A stretch of 64,000 nucleotides of DNA from Kryptolebias marmoratus. Its lineage: Eukaryota; Chordata; Actinopteri; Cyprinodontiformes; Rivulidae. The first letter of the stretch is position 1; each line of letters opens with the position of its first letter. This document shows positions 32,015 to 44,900 of this stretch, piece after piece. The DNA lies in NCBI RefSeq assembly GCF_001649575.2, contig NC_051440.1, forward strand, positions 18,504,816-18,568,815, given 5' to 3'. The notes under the pieces were generated by a model. The model saw nothing but the letters and a program-made list of their open reading frames with translations. It was not told the origin of the DNA and made no database searches. Made by a program: the position numbers and the translations under genes.

Positions 32015-34735
32015 TGGAAGGAGCAGATAGCGGGAGGGGAAAACCTCCTCTCTGAAAGGGATGATGTCAGTCTCTGCAGCTGAGCCCCAGTTCCCGACTC
32101 GTCAGGGTGAAGACTCTCTCCTCCTGAAACCCACCGGCAGGCGCAGGCTGATCCACAAAGAGGGGAGGAAGGCAAACTTAGGCGGGGGGAGATCCTGGCG
32201 ACTGAATCCCTGCAGGTACGTATGTCACATTATCACCCATCTGAGTTCATTCTTAAGCATCTTTTGTTGCGTGCCGCCTGCCATTACGCTTCAAACTGCT
32301 GCCAGCAACTTACCTTTTCAAGGTTTATCATCTCTTTTCACAGTGTGTCACAGCAAACCTCGGGAGTGTGTTTAGTGTAGCTCCGTCCTGGTGTGAATTT
32401 GTGAGGGTGTGTATATTTTCTCAGGGGTGTGGATGGAAGGAGAGTGTTCACGGTATAAAGAGGCACCCCCACCCCACACACACGCATACAGATTGGTGGA
32501 AAGTTTCAAACAAAAGCGAAAACTGCTTTTTACAGTCCTCCAGGGAGGGAGCGTTTTCAATTATTCAAATCTTAATCAGGTGGAGGATCCCCAGAGCAGA
32601 GGGTATGTCAGAGATTTAAGATTAAAGAGCGGGGATCTTGTGCAAAGATAAGATATTGACTTAAAAAAGCTTCTTTTTTATCTGATGGGCCAGTGTTTGA
32701 CAGCTCTTTCTCTGTTTGCATAAGGAATTTGCTTGTTTAAAGCAATGCCTGCTGGGCTGGTGGTGGTCAGACAGGTGACATTGCTGTGGTGAGTCATCTT
32801 GTAACATCTGTCACTGACACCTCTGGTTCCCACTATAGAACACGGGTTTGCTCATAGGATAATGTTACAGTCCAATTAATGCAGCCAATCACACATGCTT
32901 CAGAGAAAATCGATTTTCTGTTGCTGAGATTAGTTGTGAATGTCACAGACAAGCCAGGCGATAAAGTGTGCCGGTCACATTCAATACCCAACAGCAAGAG
33001 GCGACACTGACAAAGGCTGAAATTTGTCTTTGTATTGGAGAATCCTGCACAGCTAACAATCTGTGTGTGCGGATCATTTCCTCTCTCTGTCTAATGAACT
33101 CCTTGGCCATCCGAATAAAAAGAGCAGGTCACAGCCATATTTCACCAGCAACCATCTATTTACACACTCAGGCTGTTGGCATGTCACTCAATTAGTCACA
33201 GCGTGGATCACACTCCGCGAGGGGCTTGAGGAGAAAATCGCAGCGGAAATCCAATTTTGTGTCAGCTCAAATGTCAGGTTAGTTTCCTCAGATTTACAGA
33301 GGCAACCGCAGAGACGAGGAGGAGAGGAAACTGAGGAGGTGGAGGGTGGAAAAGAGGGATGAAGGTTTTAGTGGGAGTGGATGGGTGAGGAGGGTCTCTG
33401 AGGGATCCCCATTGGTCACCAGGTCCAGTTTTTTGCAGGTTGGATCATCCACAGTGGAAATTCAGGTTTTATTTTCTCTCACCTGTCAATGACTTTTTCT
33501 TTCTTTTTTTTTTTTTTTTTAAAAAAAAGCATCAAGCGGTTTTTCTTTTTAATAGAGTTACCTTAAAAAAACTAAATTGTAAAAAAATATTATTTAAAAT
33601 CTGCACAAATTCCACCACTTAAAAACCTGTAAGATGCATAGCAAGCATAGGCCAGCAGCTCTCTACACCTGCTGCTGGGTGCAGGGTTGCACTCCCTGCA
33701 AACACATACTCTAAAAGCCTCTCATTTGTTTGCATAGTCCCTGCAAAGCAACCCCCATTTATTTCTGTAAACCTGGAACATCGAACAGGTACTTTTAGCT
33801 ATTGTGTACAGCCTGTTCCCCCTCTGCACCTGACTGGAATGACAAATGGTTGGGTTGATAAAGGCTCTGTTGGCAGGAAGAGACCATGACTTCCTGGAGA
33901 GAGGCCATTAATTTGGAAATCCAAAGCGTGCTTGGCATCCCTTTAATGTTTTGCCTCACTAATTTCTATTTGACTTTTATATTTTTTTGGATAAGTAGTT
34001 TATTTTGATCCTATAATTACTCTTGTTGATTTGAAAAACATTTAATGTTCTTTTCTTCTGGGAGTTTCAAGACCTTGAAAAGTTTTTGGCTCCGGTTTGA
34101 AGATTTTACGAGGAAACTCTAAAGGCTCGAACAATTTTTTCACCCATCAGCTAATTTTGAGATTGTGGGCTTGCATGATAAAGATGAACATGTTTACAAA
34201 TCTTTATCTCTTGCAAAAACCATTTTACCATAAACTGCATCAGATAATACACAATTATCTTTTTCACCATTCCTTTTTAGAATATTTGCAATGCAAAAAG
34301 TGACTGTTTATCTGCAGTTACACCAGCTAAGGAAGTTTGTGATATAAATTAATATTTTTGTTTTAAAGCTTTGAAGCATTTTTCCTCTTTGTTCACAGCA
34401 GGGAAACATCTTTCTGTTAAATTATTCATGCCCGTTCTCACCATTGAACACAAATTATTTCAGATATCATCCCGGTGGAAATACATCATGACCTCTCCCC
34501 CCCTCCGTGTTTGCTGACAGGGATGCTCAGTCATCCCTTCCCTTTTGTGCAACAAATTCCTGCCCATCTTTCTACCCATTTATTTCTCTGCGATGGCTAA
34601 AACCTCATATTCCCAAGAGAGGCGACCCGAGCAGCCTCTCAGCCTGTGTGTCATTACCGCTGACCAACAGCCCATCTCTATCCGCCCCTGATCTCATGAC
34701 CTCCCCGAAAGGCAGCCAGTAGCACGATCCACAGT

Positions 34736-35075
34736 GAGATGGGAGGAGATAGAGAGGGAGGGAGGGAAAAAGAGTGGAGCAATGTGAGGAGATGTGTGCA
34801 AAAGCGGGGGAAATGTTGAAAAAAAAAATACAGGTGAAGGACTGAGATAGAGAATGGAAGAGGATAATGGGGAGTGGCAGGGGCAAAAACTGGAAAAGGG
34901 GGTGAGATGCTGAGATGGAAATTGATGCTGAGGAGAGAAGGAAATCGAGAACGAAGGAAGAGCAGGAAAAAAATGAGGGTGGTGGCTGAGAAAACTAGAT
35001 GCAGGAAAGAACGACGGAGAACAGCTGAGGCAAGGAGCAAGATTCAGAAACGGGAGTAAGGGGGGAGGGAGAAGA
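34736..35075 (+). repeat. Long purine-biased tract
   Basis: For about 340 bp the + strand is dominated by G and A (for example GAGAGGGAGGGAGGGAAAAA at 34752-34771). There is no simple repeat unit. Long apparent frames on both strands here reflect this bias and are not called as genes. Confidence 0.75.
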
Positions 35076-36018
35076 GATGCTATTTCAAGACCATACTTAC
35101 TGATAATGTCACTCTACTTCAAAGTGCAAAGCGCTCCTGTCATGCTCCTGCATAACTGTGCCTCTGGAGAATTTCCTCACAGATCAGATGATAAAAAGAT
35201 GCCTGACAGTGGGGTGTGCAGGGCTCCTACTCACTCTCTGTGACACATTCTGGGCTAAACTTTGACAAAACACACTGAGATCTCTGCTTTAATTCTTTCT
35301 TAATCAACCACAGCTCCTGATCGAAGGCCCTGGGGGGGGATTTTCACTTGTGGAGAGCAGGCGAGCTGGCATCAAAGGCTCAGGTAAAATCCAGGTGCGT
35401 ATCCAAAAAACCATCTGAACACAAATAGAAGCCTTGCATCTTTTAAGTTGCAAAATCATATCAGTGAGCAAAATGCACTGAAAAAATACTTTAAACATAT
35501 AAAAAGCATACATTAGTAATATTTACCTTCTTTTATAATTGCAGAGTTTGACACGTTAATCACAGCCATTTCGCCTACATATCCTGATGGCTCTGACGTT
35601 ACTGAAGTCATCAATCATGCTGCCTTCAGGCACCATGCTCATGAATGAGTCCTTTTATTTGCCAAGATTCCTGTAGTGCAATGTATTTTAATCCCAGCTT
35701 GAATAGAGAACGAGCCGTGCATTTTCTCTTTAAGTGAAAATGGAGCTGGACTGAGGCTGTAGATGTGGCAACAATCACATGTAGAAATCTTGGCAACATG
35801 AAGCAATCAGTTTGAGCACATTTTCAACTAAACAGTGCTCATTTATCAAGCTGTTTCATATGTTTATATTAAACGAGATGTATTTTTTTGTATATTGAAG
35901 TGTCTAATTTGTGCAATCAAACTAAACCACATTATAAGCCTCAGCCAGTCTTTTATTTTCTAATTATTGTTGATATAATTACATTCAATCAGTGGTATCC
36001 ATTTACAGCAGCAGCAGT

Positions 36019-36050
36019 GTAGACACACACACAGACACACACAAGCACAC
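36019..36050 (+). repeat. (AC)n-rich simple repeat
   Basis: An imperfect CA-rich run with G interruptions. Confidence 0.85.
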
Positions 36051-38639
36051 ACTAACAGATGGATCTCCATCCTTCCTGACCCTTCTATTTATGCTGCAAG
36101 GGATTTAGAAATTGGTTTGAATAAAGAGAAGAAATTACAGCAAAACAACTAAACATTTTTTTTTCTTTTGTGAGACACTGTGGTTGTTTCTCAACACATC
36201 AGCAGATACATGACAACTTGTCAGCTGATATCAACTGAAAATCACTAAGGTATGTCAAAGTAATCAGCAAAGGCTCCGTAAAGTTTTTTTTTTTGCAATT
36301 ATTACACTGTCAATCAGAGATTTTTCACACCTTTGGATGCCTGGAGACAGCGTTTTTTTTTTTTTTTGTCCTGGGAAAAGACAGACTAGAACTACTTTTA
36401 TTAATTACAGATTATCATATTTTAAAGACACAAAAGGATTTAACGAAAGTGAAAGTATCTTCAAACTTAGAACCAGGTAAATTTTGTTTAATTGCGATGA
36501 ATTTGCATTTAAATCCTTTGCTAAAACAGCACACGAGAGTTCCAGTGCTTTATAACTCGGAATATTAAAAAGTCCTGAAGACATTTTTGATGCAATTTAA
36601 ATAATATCAATGCTAAAATCAAAAAATGATTGATATAAATGTATTCACATGTATTTTTTTCTAATGTAAATCACACTTTTGTCCACAATTTTACACCAAA
36701 TTTTAATAAGATGCAAAATAAAATTGAAGATATCTGTAATATTTTTATCTCAACCAAAGGTCTTGTGGACAGCTGTCTGCCTGAAGGAAACAGTGAGTTT
36801 GTATCTTTAGCACGCTGTTCATTCTTTTACTGAACCGTAACAAAGGTCAAGATGTAACATACCCGCCAACACGCTGCTGAGAATTTTAATTCCGTCGTTC
36901 AGGAGAGAGTTTGATAAAAAAAACAAAAAGTGCAGCAACTTAGAATGAAATCTGTAATTCCCTTAAAGTTGGGTTTGCTTCATTTTCTGTTGTTTTCACT
37001 GAGTCCAGAAATATGGTGTTTGCGGATGCTGCCAAACCACTATTCCCACTATAATTAATTAAAGAGTTATTTCAACAGCACTGTTTTTCTTCCACACTCC
37101 CTTTGAATCAACACCCAGCCTGATGGCTTTGTTTACACAGAACAGCAGTGTGGTCATGGCTAGAACGAGAGGTACGAATGGAAGAAATAGTAACTACATT
37201 CTATCTATGTGCATAAAATGTGTTTTGATGAGTCTGCTGATGGTTCTATCACTGCACCTATTTTGTAGTGCACATCTCAATTTCAGTCAGACAACATAAA
37301 GTTTCACCTTTTATTTTGCCCAAATGAATGTTTGAGCTGCAAGAAAATAACCTCCCGTTTTTCTTTCTGCTCCGCTCCTCAGGTCTCCCGGCGAACTCAG
37401 AGGAAGACGTGAGGAAGCACTGCTCCTCGTTGTATTCTCTTTGTGTTTCTACATGTAAGCCATGGTGTAATATGGCTTTTTATTCCTATGTGATGGTGAA
37501 AAATGTTCATGTAGGAATCGAAGCCATTTTACATGTGGTGAGAGAGCAACGTGACACAAGTGAGAGCTGCTGGCCGCCTTCTCGACGGCGCTCGCAGAGA
37601 CAAACATATGGTTGGATAAATGTATCTGTCTTCTGTTAAATGCTTCCCTGTAGTAAAGGTACATTTATGCTCATCTTTCAGATGATGAGTGAACTCACTG
37701 ATGTGCTCATCTGAGAGTGCGGGGAGAGAAAAAAAAAAAAAGAAGTCAGACTTTATTGTGTGTGCACCTGTTTTTGCCTCCAGGCACAAGCAGCTTCCAA
37801 TGCTTCCACTGTTTGATGCATGTGGTGACAGATGCAGTCTGCAGGGAAGCGGGAACATTTGCAAAACATTCCACACAAAAAGGGAAGAAAAAAGCAATGA
37901 GAGACCAGTACAGATCTTTAATAATCAACTGTAAAGGAGGCACTTAGTGAACCACTTTACAAACTTACAAGAAGGCATGGCATTTCCCTTTCTTTTCCAT
38001 CTCATTCATTTTGCACATTATTAAAATAAAACTTTGTCATGAAGCATTACACCAAACAATAATCTACCTACAATATTATACAATGAAGGTACATACAGTA
38101 TCAACAAGATAAAGCACCTTTGTTGTCCTAGTAAATACTATTAATAATTAAACATTTGGAGTTACAGACACAGATAAATGAGTTTGTCATTTGTGTGTGG
38201 TATTATCAGTGCATGGAAAGAACTCCAAGTACAGGTTTTTGGATTTGTGTGCACCTGAGTTTATACACCAGAAGCTGTTCTAAATATGAGATATTTTTGA
38301 ATGACTTGGATGGGTTTATACAGTATATTCAATAAAAATACAGAGAACCAGTAAAAACAGTTGGATGTATGAACTGTAACTGCTACAGATCTCATGTTCC
38401 CTTCTGAGGACATTAGCATTCACATTACAATTAAACTTGTAGCACCAAGTGATGTTTATACAACAGGTCTATGGTAATAAATGTCAATGCAGTACAGTAA
38501 AGCTAAAAAAAAAATACAAAATTAATATGTTGGAAGCATGTATGAAAGGTGCACAAAACATTTGTCCAATTCAGGTCTGGCATGATTTAGTCATTTAGCA
38601 GAAAGAATTGTGTGTTAAATGCAAAATGCAGATGCATTT

Positions 38640-38949
38640 TTAAATTTATTTTAAAGAACGTGTGTGTTTTCAAGTATTCTTTTTATTCTTTCTCCTTTAG
38701 ATAAATGAAGTATAATCTCTGCTTTCTCCAACTAGACAAATTCATTTTTGCCGTTCGTCCTCACATTTGTGTAATAAAAACACATTGTACAAAGAAGACA
38801 TAAAGTGACTATGGAAGTATTTAAAGATAACATTTCACAGAAAAGAGCTGTGCAATCTCATTCACCATAATGAATTTTCTTAAACATTTATAACTGTGAA
38901 AATTTACAGTCCCCCTATTCACAGATCCCTCACACCCCCACCCCCCCCT
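38640..38949 (-). other. znf469: znf469 3' untranslated region (proximal part)
   Basis: On the - strand the stop codon is followed by a G-rich block (38911-38948) and then by A+T-rich sequence. Candidate AATAAA poly(A) signals in the sense direction (TTTATT on +) lie at 38682-38687 and 38645-38650, about 265-300 nt after the stop. More distant sites exist (for example near 37750), so the 3' end is uncertain. Confidence 0.5.
38645..38687 (-). terminator. znf469: Candidate znf469 poly(A) signals
   Basis: Two AATAAA hexamers on the - strand, at 38682-38687 and 38645-38650, are the first consensus signals downstream of the stop codon. Choice between them and more distal sites needs transcript ends. 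Confidence 0.4.
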
Positions 38950-41900
38950 TCAGTTGATAGATTCTGATGCATCCTTCCTCAAAGGAATCTTGAAGCTGGT
39001 GAGTTTTTGGCCAAACAGCTGACTCAGAAGGTGGTTCTGGGACTCGGCTGTCCGGTAAGAGTTACTCTCCACTGATCTGACCCCCATCTTTGGTCTTGGC
39101 TTATTCAAAGAATTGTTCATAGTAACTGAAGACACTTTAGACACGGGAGCGTGCACAGATCTCCCAAGAGGTCCCTTTTTAATAATGTCCACTTTCTTTG
39201 GTAAACAGCTTTCAAGCAAACCTCGTTTTGACGACACGCTCAAGCTTCCATTCTTGCACTTGGAAACTATTTTGTTGCCGACAACGTCGTCCCGCACCGA
39301 GGACAGCACAGGGTACTCATTGGATCCATCTGACTTCCTTTGCAGAGAGGGATTTGCACACTTGCTTGGGCGAAATTTCTTTTTGGCTTTAGAATCAACA
39401 GCAAAGTTTTCCTGTGTGGCTGGAGACGAAACTCGCTGCAGAATGTGTGCAGATTTCATGTCTTTCCGTCTCTTCTGTGGTTTCACTACATCCTTGTCCT
39501 CATTTGTGGCTGATGCCAGAGGGGAAACCTTGGATTGGATGGCTGGAGTTGATTCTGTGGCCTTTGCATAGCTAGTTATAGAGCTGGTTTTCGTGTTGTC
39601 AGTTGTATCAGGGGCAGCGTTGTTTTTCATCTGACTGCTACTTTGCTGCTCAGCACCATGAGATGATACCTGCTGTTTACTGTCATTACAAGACAACGCG
39701 TGATGCCTCGGCTCATCATCCCCCCGTTGGTTCATCTCATCAACAGCTAATTCATGCTTTGCAGACTCAGATGTCTTCAGAGGGATTTGCTTTTCTGTTG
39801 AGCTGACAAAAGAGTTCTCACAAGCTGGAGGCAAATCTGTTTTATCTTCACTTTCAGTTGTGTCACCTTCCTTGGCTTTAACCATTTCCTCTTCCGCGTC
39901 ACAACTGTCTTTAGATGCTTTCCACAAAGTTGCCTCTGCTCTTATGCAGACTGACTCATGCTCCTCTTTTACGTCACATGGTTCAGTAACTGATTTTTCA
40001 CTGCACTCCTTACTAAGATGAGGTGAAGGAGTCAAGTTAGTTTCCTCTTTCTTGGGTGTAGCAGACTCAGTTGAGCTCAAACGAATGCAGTTCTCCAGCT
40101 CTTCTAGTTGAGAGCAGTCTGCAGAAATATCCTCTGTCTTCACGTTTGTATTGTTTGTGTCATTGTCGTATTCGTTTGTGAATGTCTGTGTGGAATCATC
40201 AGCTGTGGATACAGAGGGCTTTGGCTGGGTTTCAGGATTTTGATTTAAGTGCAGTGAGCTCAAACTTGCGATGCCACTGTCTGAGCTGTTTTCTTGCAGA
40301 CTGTCAGAGAGGAGTCTCCTCTTCTTACTTGCAGGCGAATTACATTCATTTTCTTTGGACACAGAGGCTTTGACAGGTCTGAGAACACCTCGGAATTTGA
40401 AGATTTTGTTTCCCCCTGACAGGTGCTTCTCCATGTGGCGATCAAATTGCTCCTTCTTGGAGAAGGTATAGTTGCAGGTGCTGCAGATGAAGGATTTTTT
40501 AATCACGTGCATGACGTCAGCGCAGAGCTCACAGGTGTAAAGGGTCGTGTGTTTGGAATCCAGCTCATCCACCTCCTCGTGAGCTCTCCTCAGATGCTCT
40601 TTGAGCTCCTGGGCCTCCTGATAAAAAATGGGGCATTTGTGACACAGGAAAATCCTCTCCAGATTGTGAACCACCAGATGTCTCTGGAGTTTGAAAGGTT
40701 TGGGGAACTGTTTTCCGCAGTGGTGACAGTCTCTCGAGGGGTCTTTGCAGTTGGGATGCATCTCCACACTTTTGGGAGCTTCTGTTTTGTGCAGAACCTC
40801 AAGTGGGGTTAACGAGCTCTGCTTCCCACTTCCTCCATTGCTGCTTTTAATTTTGTGAAGTTTAACCTCAGCCCCCTCAGAGCAGTCTGCAGCAACAGAT
40901 TTTTCCTGTTCTCTAGTCATTTTGCTGGACTCTCTGTTGGCTTTGCTGGGTCGCTGCTGCATGATTGAGGATATAAAGTTCTTCACCGCTGTCTCTTGCA
41001 TGAAGCCCCCTGGAAGGCCAAGCATGGAGCCTTGAGTCTGACCTCTTCTGGCGAACTGAGTGGCGTGCTCTCGCAAGTGTTCGTTGTACATCCACACATC
41101 TGATATCTCCTTCAGGCACATGCCACAGGTCCAGATACCCGTCTTGTTCTTGGCATGCTTCTCCCTCAGGTGGTCTCTCAGCTGCTCCCTGGAGCTGAAC
41201 TTGCGTTGAACGCACATGTAGCAGGTTGGAGGTGGCGAGGGGTTGTGGGAAAGTTTGTGAAAGTTCAGCTCACCCAGGGTGAGGAACCAAGTGAAACACA
41301 CTTTGCATTTGTACTGCTTATCTTTGACCTTTATTCCTCCATCTTGTCGTTTCCTGCCTCGCCGCTCCATCACTTTTTTTGACTTTTTATCATCTCTGCT
41401 GTCTGTGTCTGCAGTTTCAGGAGGGGGAGCTACAGAGATTTCTTTATCAGAGTCAAAGAACTGAATGTCAGGAAGCTGAAATGTGGTGTTGATGTTTTGG
41501 ATGTCGATACTTTGAAAGGAATGGGGACCCTCTGTGGTACATGAATTCACAGTGCAGGGAGCAGCTGGCAGAGGCAGAGGGCAAGACGAGCTTAGCACTT
41601 CTTCTGGTTTACAGAGGCTGGGTTCAGAGGTCACTGATGAGCAGCCATTAAAGCCGGTGTAGTCACTGGACTCACTCCATTCAGCTCCAGGTTTATCAAT
41701 AGTGCTCCCCAGTGGATTGATATCGCCATGCCGATCACTTTGATTACCATCTGGTAATGGCTTCCCATCAGCCTTTAAAGTGCTGTTGTGGCACATGTTT
41801 AACATGATGGCATCATCAATAGAAATGGTTTCATATTCACAGTGGTTGGTTTGATTGTCACTGATGCTCTGCTCAGCTTGGGCTTCTGTGTACTGATCTT

Positions 41901-44900
41901 TATTTTGCATGAAAGTTTCAGGAGGAAGGTAATCTACAGTTTCATCTGAATGAAGGGAAAACTTTGGTCTTTTGTTTCTTTTGCTGTAAACCCTCTGGCA
42001 CTTTTTCCTTTTTGCCTCCTCGTCTCTTGGGAACAGCTGAGAAAATGTGGCGTCATCGTCGAGCAAGGCTCTCAGGTCTGGACTCATGCTGGGTGGACTG
42101 GGAGGGGATGAACTCAAACAGGAAAGAGGGTTTGGATTGTTAGAGGGGCTCCGGTTTTTCCCACATTTATTCTCTGTTGACACTTTTCTAAGGCTCTCCA
42201 GGCCAAGGCTGTCGTCTGATCCTTTCACTTCACGCATCTCCCCCACAGAGCACAGAGTCTTTCTGGACTCGTCACGTTCTCCAGTAATTTCCTTCTCCAC
42301 AGATTCAACATTACTGTCCATACACACTTCCAAATATGCCCTCTTTGTTGTGCTCACACATTTCATCACCTCTGTGTCACCTAACTGATTGTGACCCACA
42401 AGTTCACTGGGTGCATTCGGCTCTTTTGTTGGAGTTTGAGCTGTATTGTTAAAGGCTACATCTGAAGAAGCGAAGTGAGGGAATTCTTCTTTTCGAGCAG
42501 CACTTCTGTCATTGATTTTCCCCTCAGGGGATTTGCCGTGCTCTTGCAGCGTGCTGTTTTTGAATTCAGGAGTTATAGCTTGAAGAATGTCTGTTTTTAA
42601 TAAATGCAGGAGCTCATCAGAGAAAGGGTCAGGATTTAGCTCACTGTTCTTGTTCTTTCTAGCTTTGTTGTTCTTCTTTGCCTTTGCTGGCAGCAGAGCA
42701 TTTTGATGGTTTATCTCATCTACTGTCACTGCACTCGTCTCAGTCGCCACTTCCTCCAGGACTGACTCAGTCTCTGCTGTTTTAGATGTGAGAGAGCTAC
42801 TTATCTCAGGCAGCCCATCTATTTTTGCTGGGAAACAAGTCTGTGAATCATCTTTATGCTTTTTCTCTGTAGTTTGCAATGCTTCATAAATAAGCATAGT
42901 CCCCTGATGGCTTGATGTTGTGCTCTGTGGGCCAACGCATTTTTCAGCTCTGACCGAATGCTTCATGGCCTTGTGTCTCTTTAAGCCTGGCACAGTTCTG
43001 AAACACATAAAACAAATCTCGCAGAGCACTTTACCCTGTTGATCACTGCTTTGGGTCTTCTTCTGCGTCGTTTCCTTGTGTATTTGGTGAAATGTTGTTA
43101 GCTGCTTTTCTGATTGGTCTGCTGTAAAGGGCATTTGGTCGTTTTCACAGATGGTGAGTGGTTTAGAAGTGGGCACATCATCTGAAATTTCTTTTTTAAG
43201 AATATTATCATCAGCAGAAGCCTTGTGAGGAACTATATTCTGTGTTTCAGCTTTGCTGAGGAGGTCAGCGTGGATCTGCAAATCCTCAGCGGGTTCAGCT
43301 GGGTCATGGAAAGCCTCCAAACTTGCCTTTACATCACCATCTGAGGAGTTGTCTTTTTTTATTTCATCTGTGAGACCCAGTGAAAAGCATGTAAATTTCA
43401 GAGGTTCATTTGATGGATGAAGTTTAGCTCCGGGATCTGTGTTCAGTGACATTGCTGTTTCTGTCTCAGTTTGGTGAAAAATCAGTGCAGGGTTGACGCT
43501 CAAGTCACATGATTCACAGTCTTCTCCAGGTCTCTGCTTGGTGTGGAGATTTTCCTCGGGTTTACTGGCAGGTGAGATTGGAATGTAGTCATACTGATTC
43601 AGCTGTGGAGGTTCATCTGACAGGATGTTGTAGTTGAGAGGGCTGAGCTTTAAATCATACATCAGATCACTTTTTTCAAGGCCGTCTGTCACCTCTGGTG
43701 GTTCTGCTGTGCTGCTCACAGGAAGTGGAGAGGAGCGGACTGCTTCAGAGATTTTACACTCTGTGTTTCCTAAATCCAACTGAGGTATTAGAGAGCACCC
43801 CATTTCAGCTGTTCCCTTTAATGAATCACTGTTTACAGCCTCTTGAAGGATTTGGTTGTCATCTTTGATTGTGGGAGATTTTACATTTTTAGAACCTTGG
43901 TCAATACAATTTTTTGGCCCACATAAATCCTCTCCTGAATCAAATTTCTGCAAGGGTTGTTGAAGAGAGATTAATAAAAGAGGACTGGCGGCTGAGGCAG
44001 AGTCTAAAAAAATGCAGTGACTCTCTTCTGCTGCCTCTCTGCATGGAGAGTTTTGCTGACTTGCCATGAAATCAACAGGAAGATGCTCTTTGATGTCCTG
44101 TACGTTCAAAATCTCCTCTTGTTTCCGAGCAGACTCAAAGTTAAGACTTGTGTCGGTTTTTAATGACTCATTAAATGGAGTCATTTTGCAGGAATCACTG
44201 TTAATGATGCCATCAGACTGTGACAGGATCAACAGATTGCTTTGTCCCTCTGCAGACTTGGTGTCAGGGAGGGGTGAGCAGCAGCTTTCTGTATCTGTTT
44301 TTACCAGTATAGGACTGCAGGGCTCGTCTGAGGTAACCATCTCTAATGACATATTTGTTTCACGGAACATTTTTGAAGGAATGGAGTTTTTAGAGGAAGA
44401 AATTACATTTAAATGATTTTGTTTTGATGTTTCAACGGTTATTTTCTCAACTGCAACATCTGAGCATGCCACTTTCAGTTCACCAGCTTGTGATGAACTA
44501 ACATCTTCAAGATTGTCATTAGTTGATTGTTGTTCTAATGCAGATTGAATCCCGCCTGCAATCTTCTTGCCAATCTCTTGAGTGGGGTCAACTAGAGCTG
44601 GTGATGAAGGGTGACCCTCAGGTTGACGAGTGATTTCCTTCACAGCCTCTGCTTCCTCACAGCCGTCTGTAGGCACACACTGACTGCCATCATCCTTATT
44701 TTTATTCAGTTGATTTAAATTGTCTTCTGCATCACCGTTCCTGGAAGACTTTTCAAACTCATGCGAACGATGCATCACAACACTTGAGCAGCGAGAAGAC
44801 TCAGTCAAATGACTGTTTGCTGTGATATCTTCTTCTGATGTGACTTTAGTCTCTATCTTGTAATCCCTGTTCTCGGCAGGTTCACTTGGCTGCGATGAAA

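Larger units (their letters stand above)
17490..38640. other. Intergenic interval between kras and znf469
   Basis: About 21 kb with no supported gene. Frames here are short and track simple repeats or compositional bias. It contains the repeats listed separately, an N at 19056 inside a poly-C run, a full TGACGTCA palindrome at 28915-28922, and a few more balanced stretches (20160-20900, 32030-32215, 33850-33950, 35100-35240). The last might be conserved non-coding elements, which only a cross-species alignment could show. As the two genes converge, the interval contains both 3' ends and no obvious promoter. Confidence 0.6.

Noticed and set aside
34605..35040. Overlapping 93- and 120-codon - strand frames
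   Set aside because: They are translations of a polypyrimidine strand (Ser/Leu/Phe/Pro-rich) caused by purine bias on the other strand.
39113..39571. 152-codon + strand frame inside znf469
   Set aside because: Antisense shadow of the znf469 exon. The same applies to the other + strand frames between 38950 and 50586.
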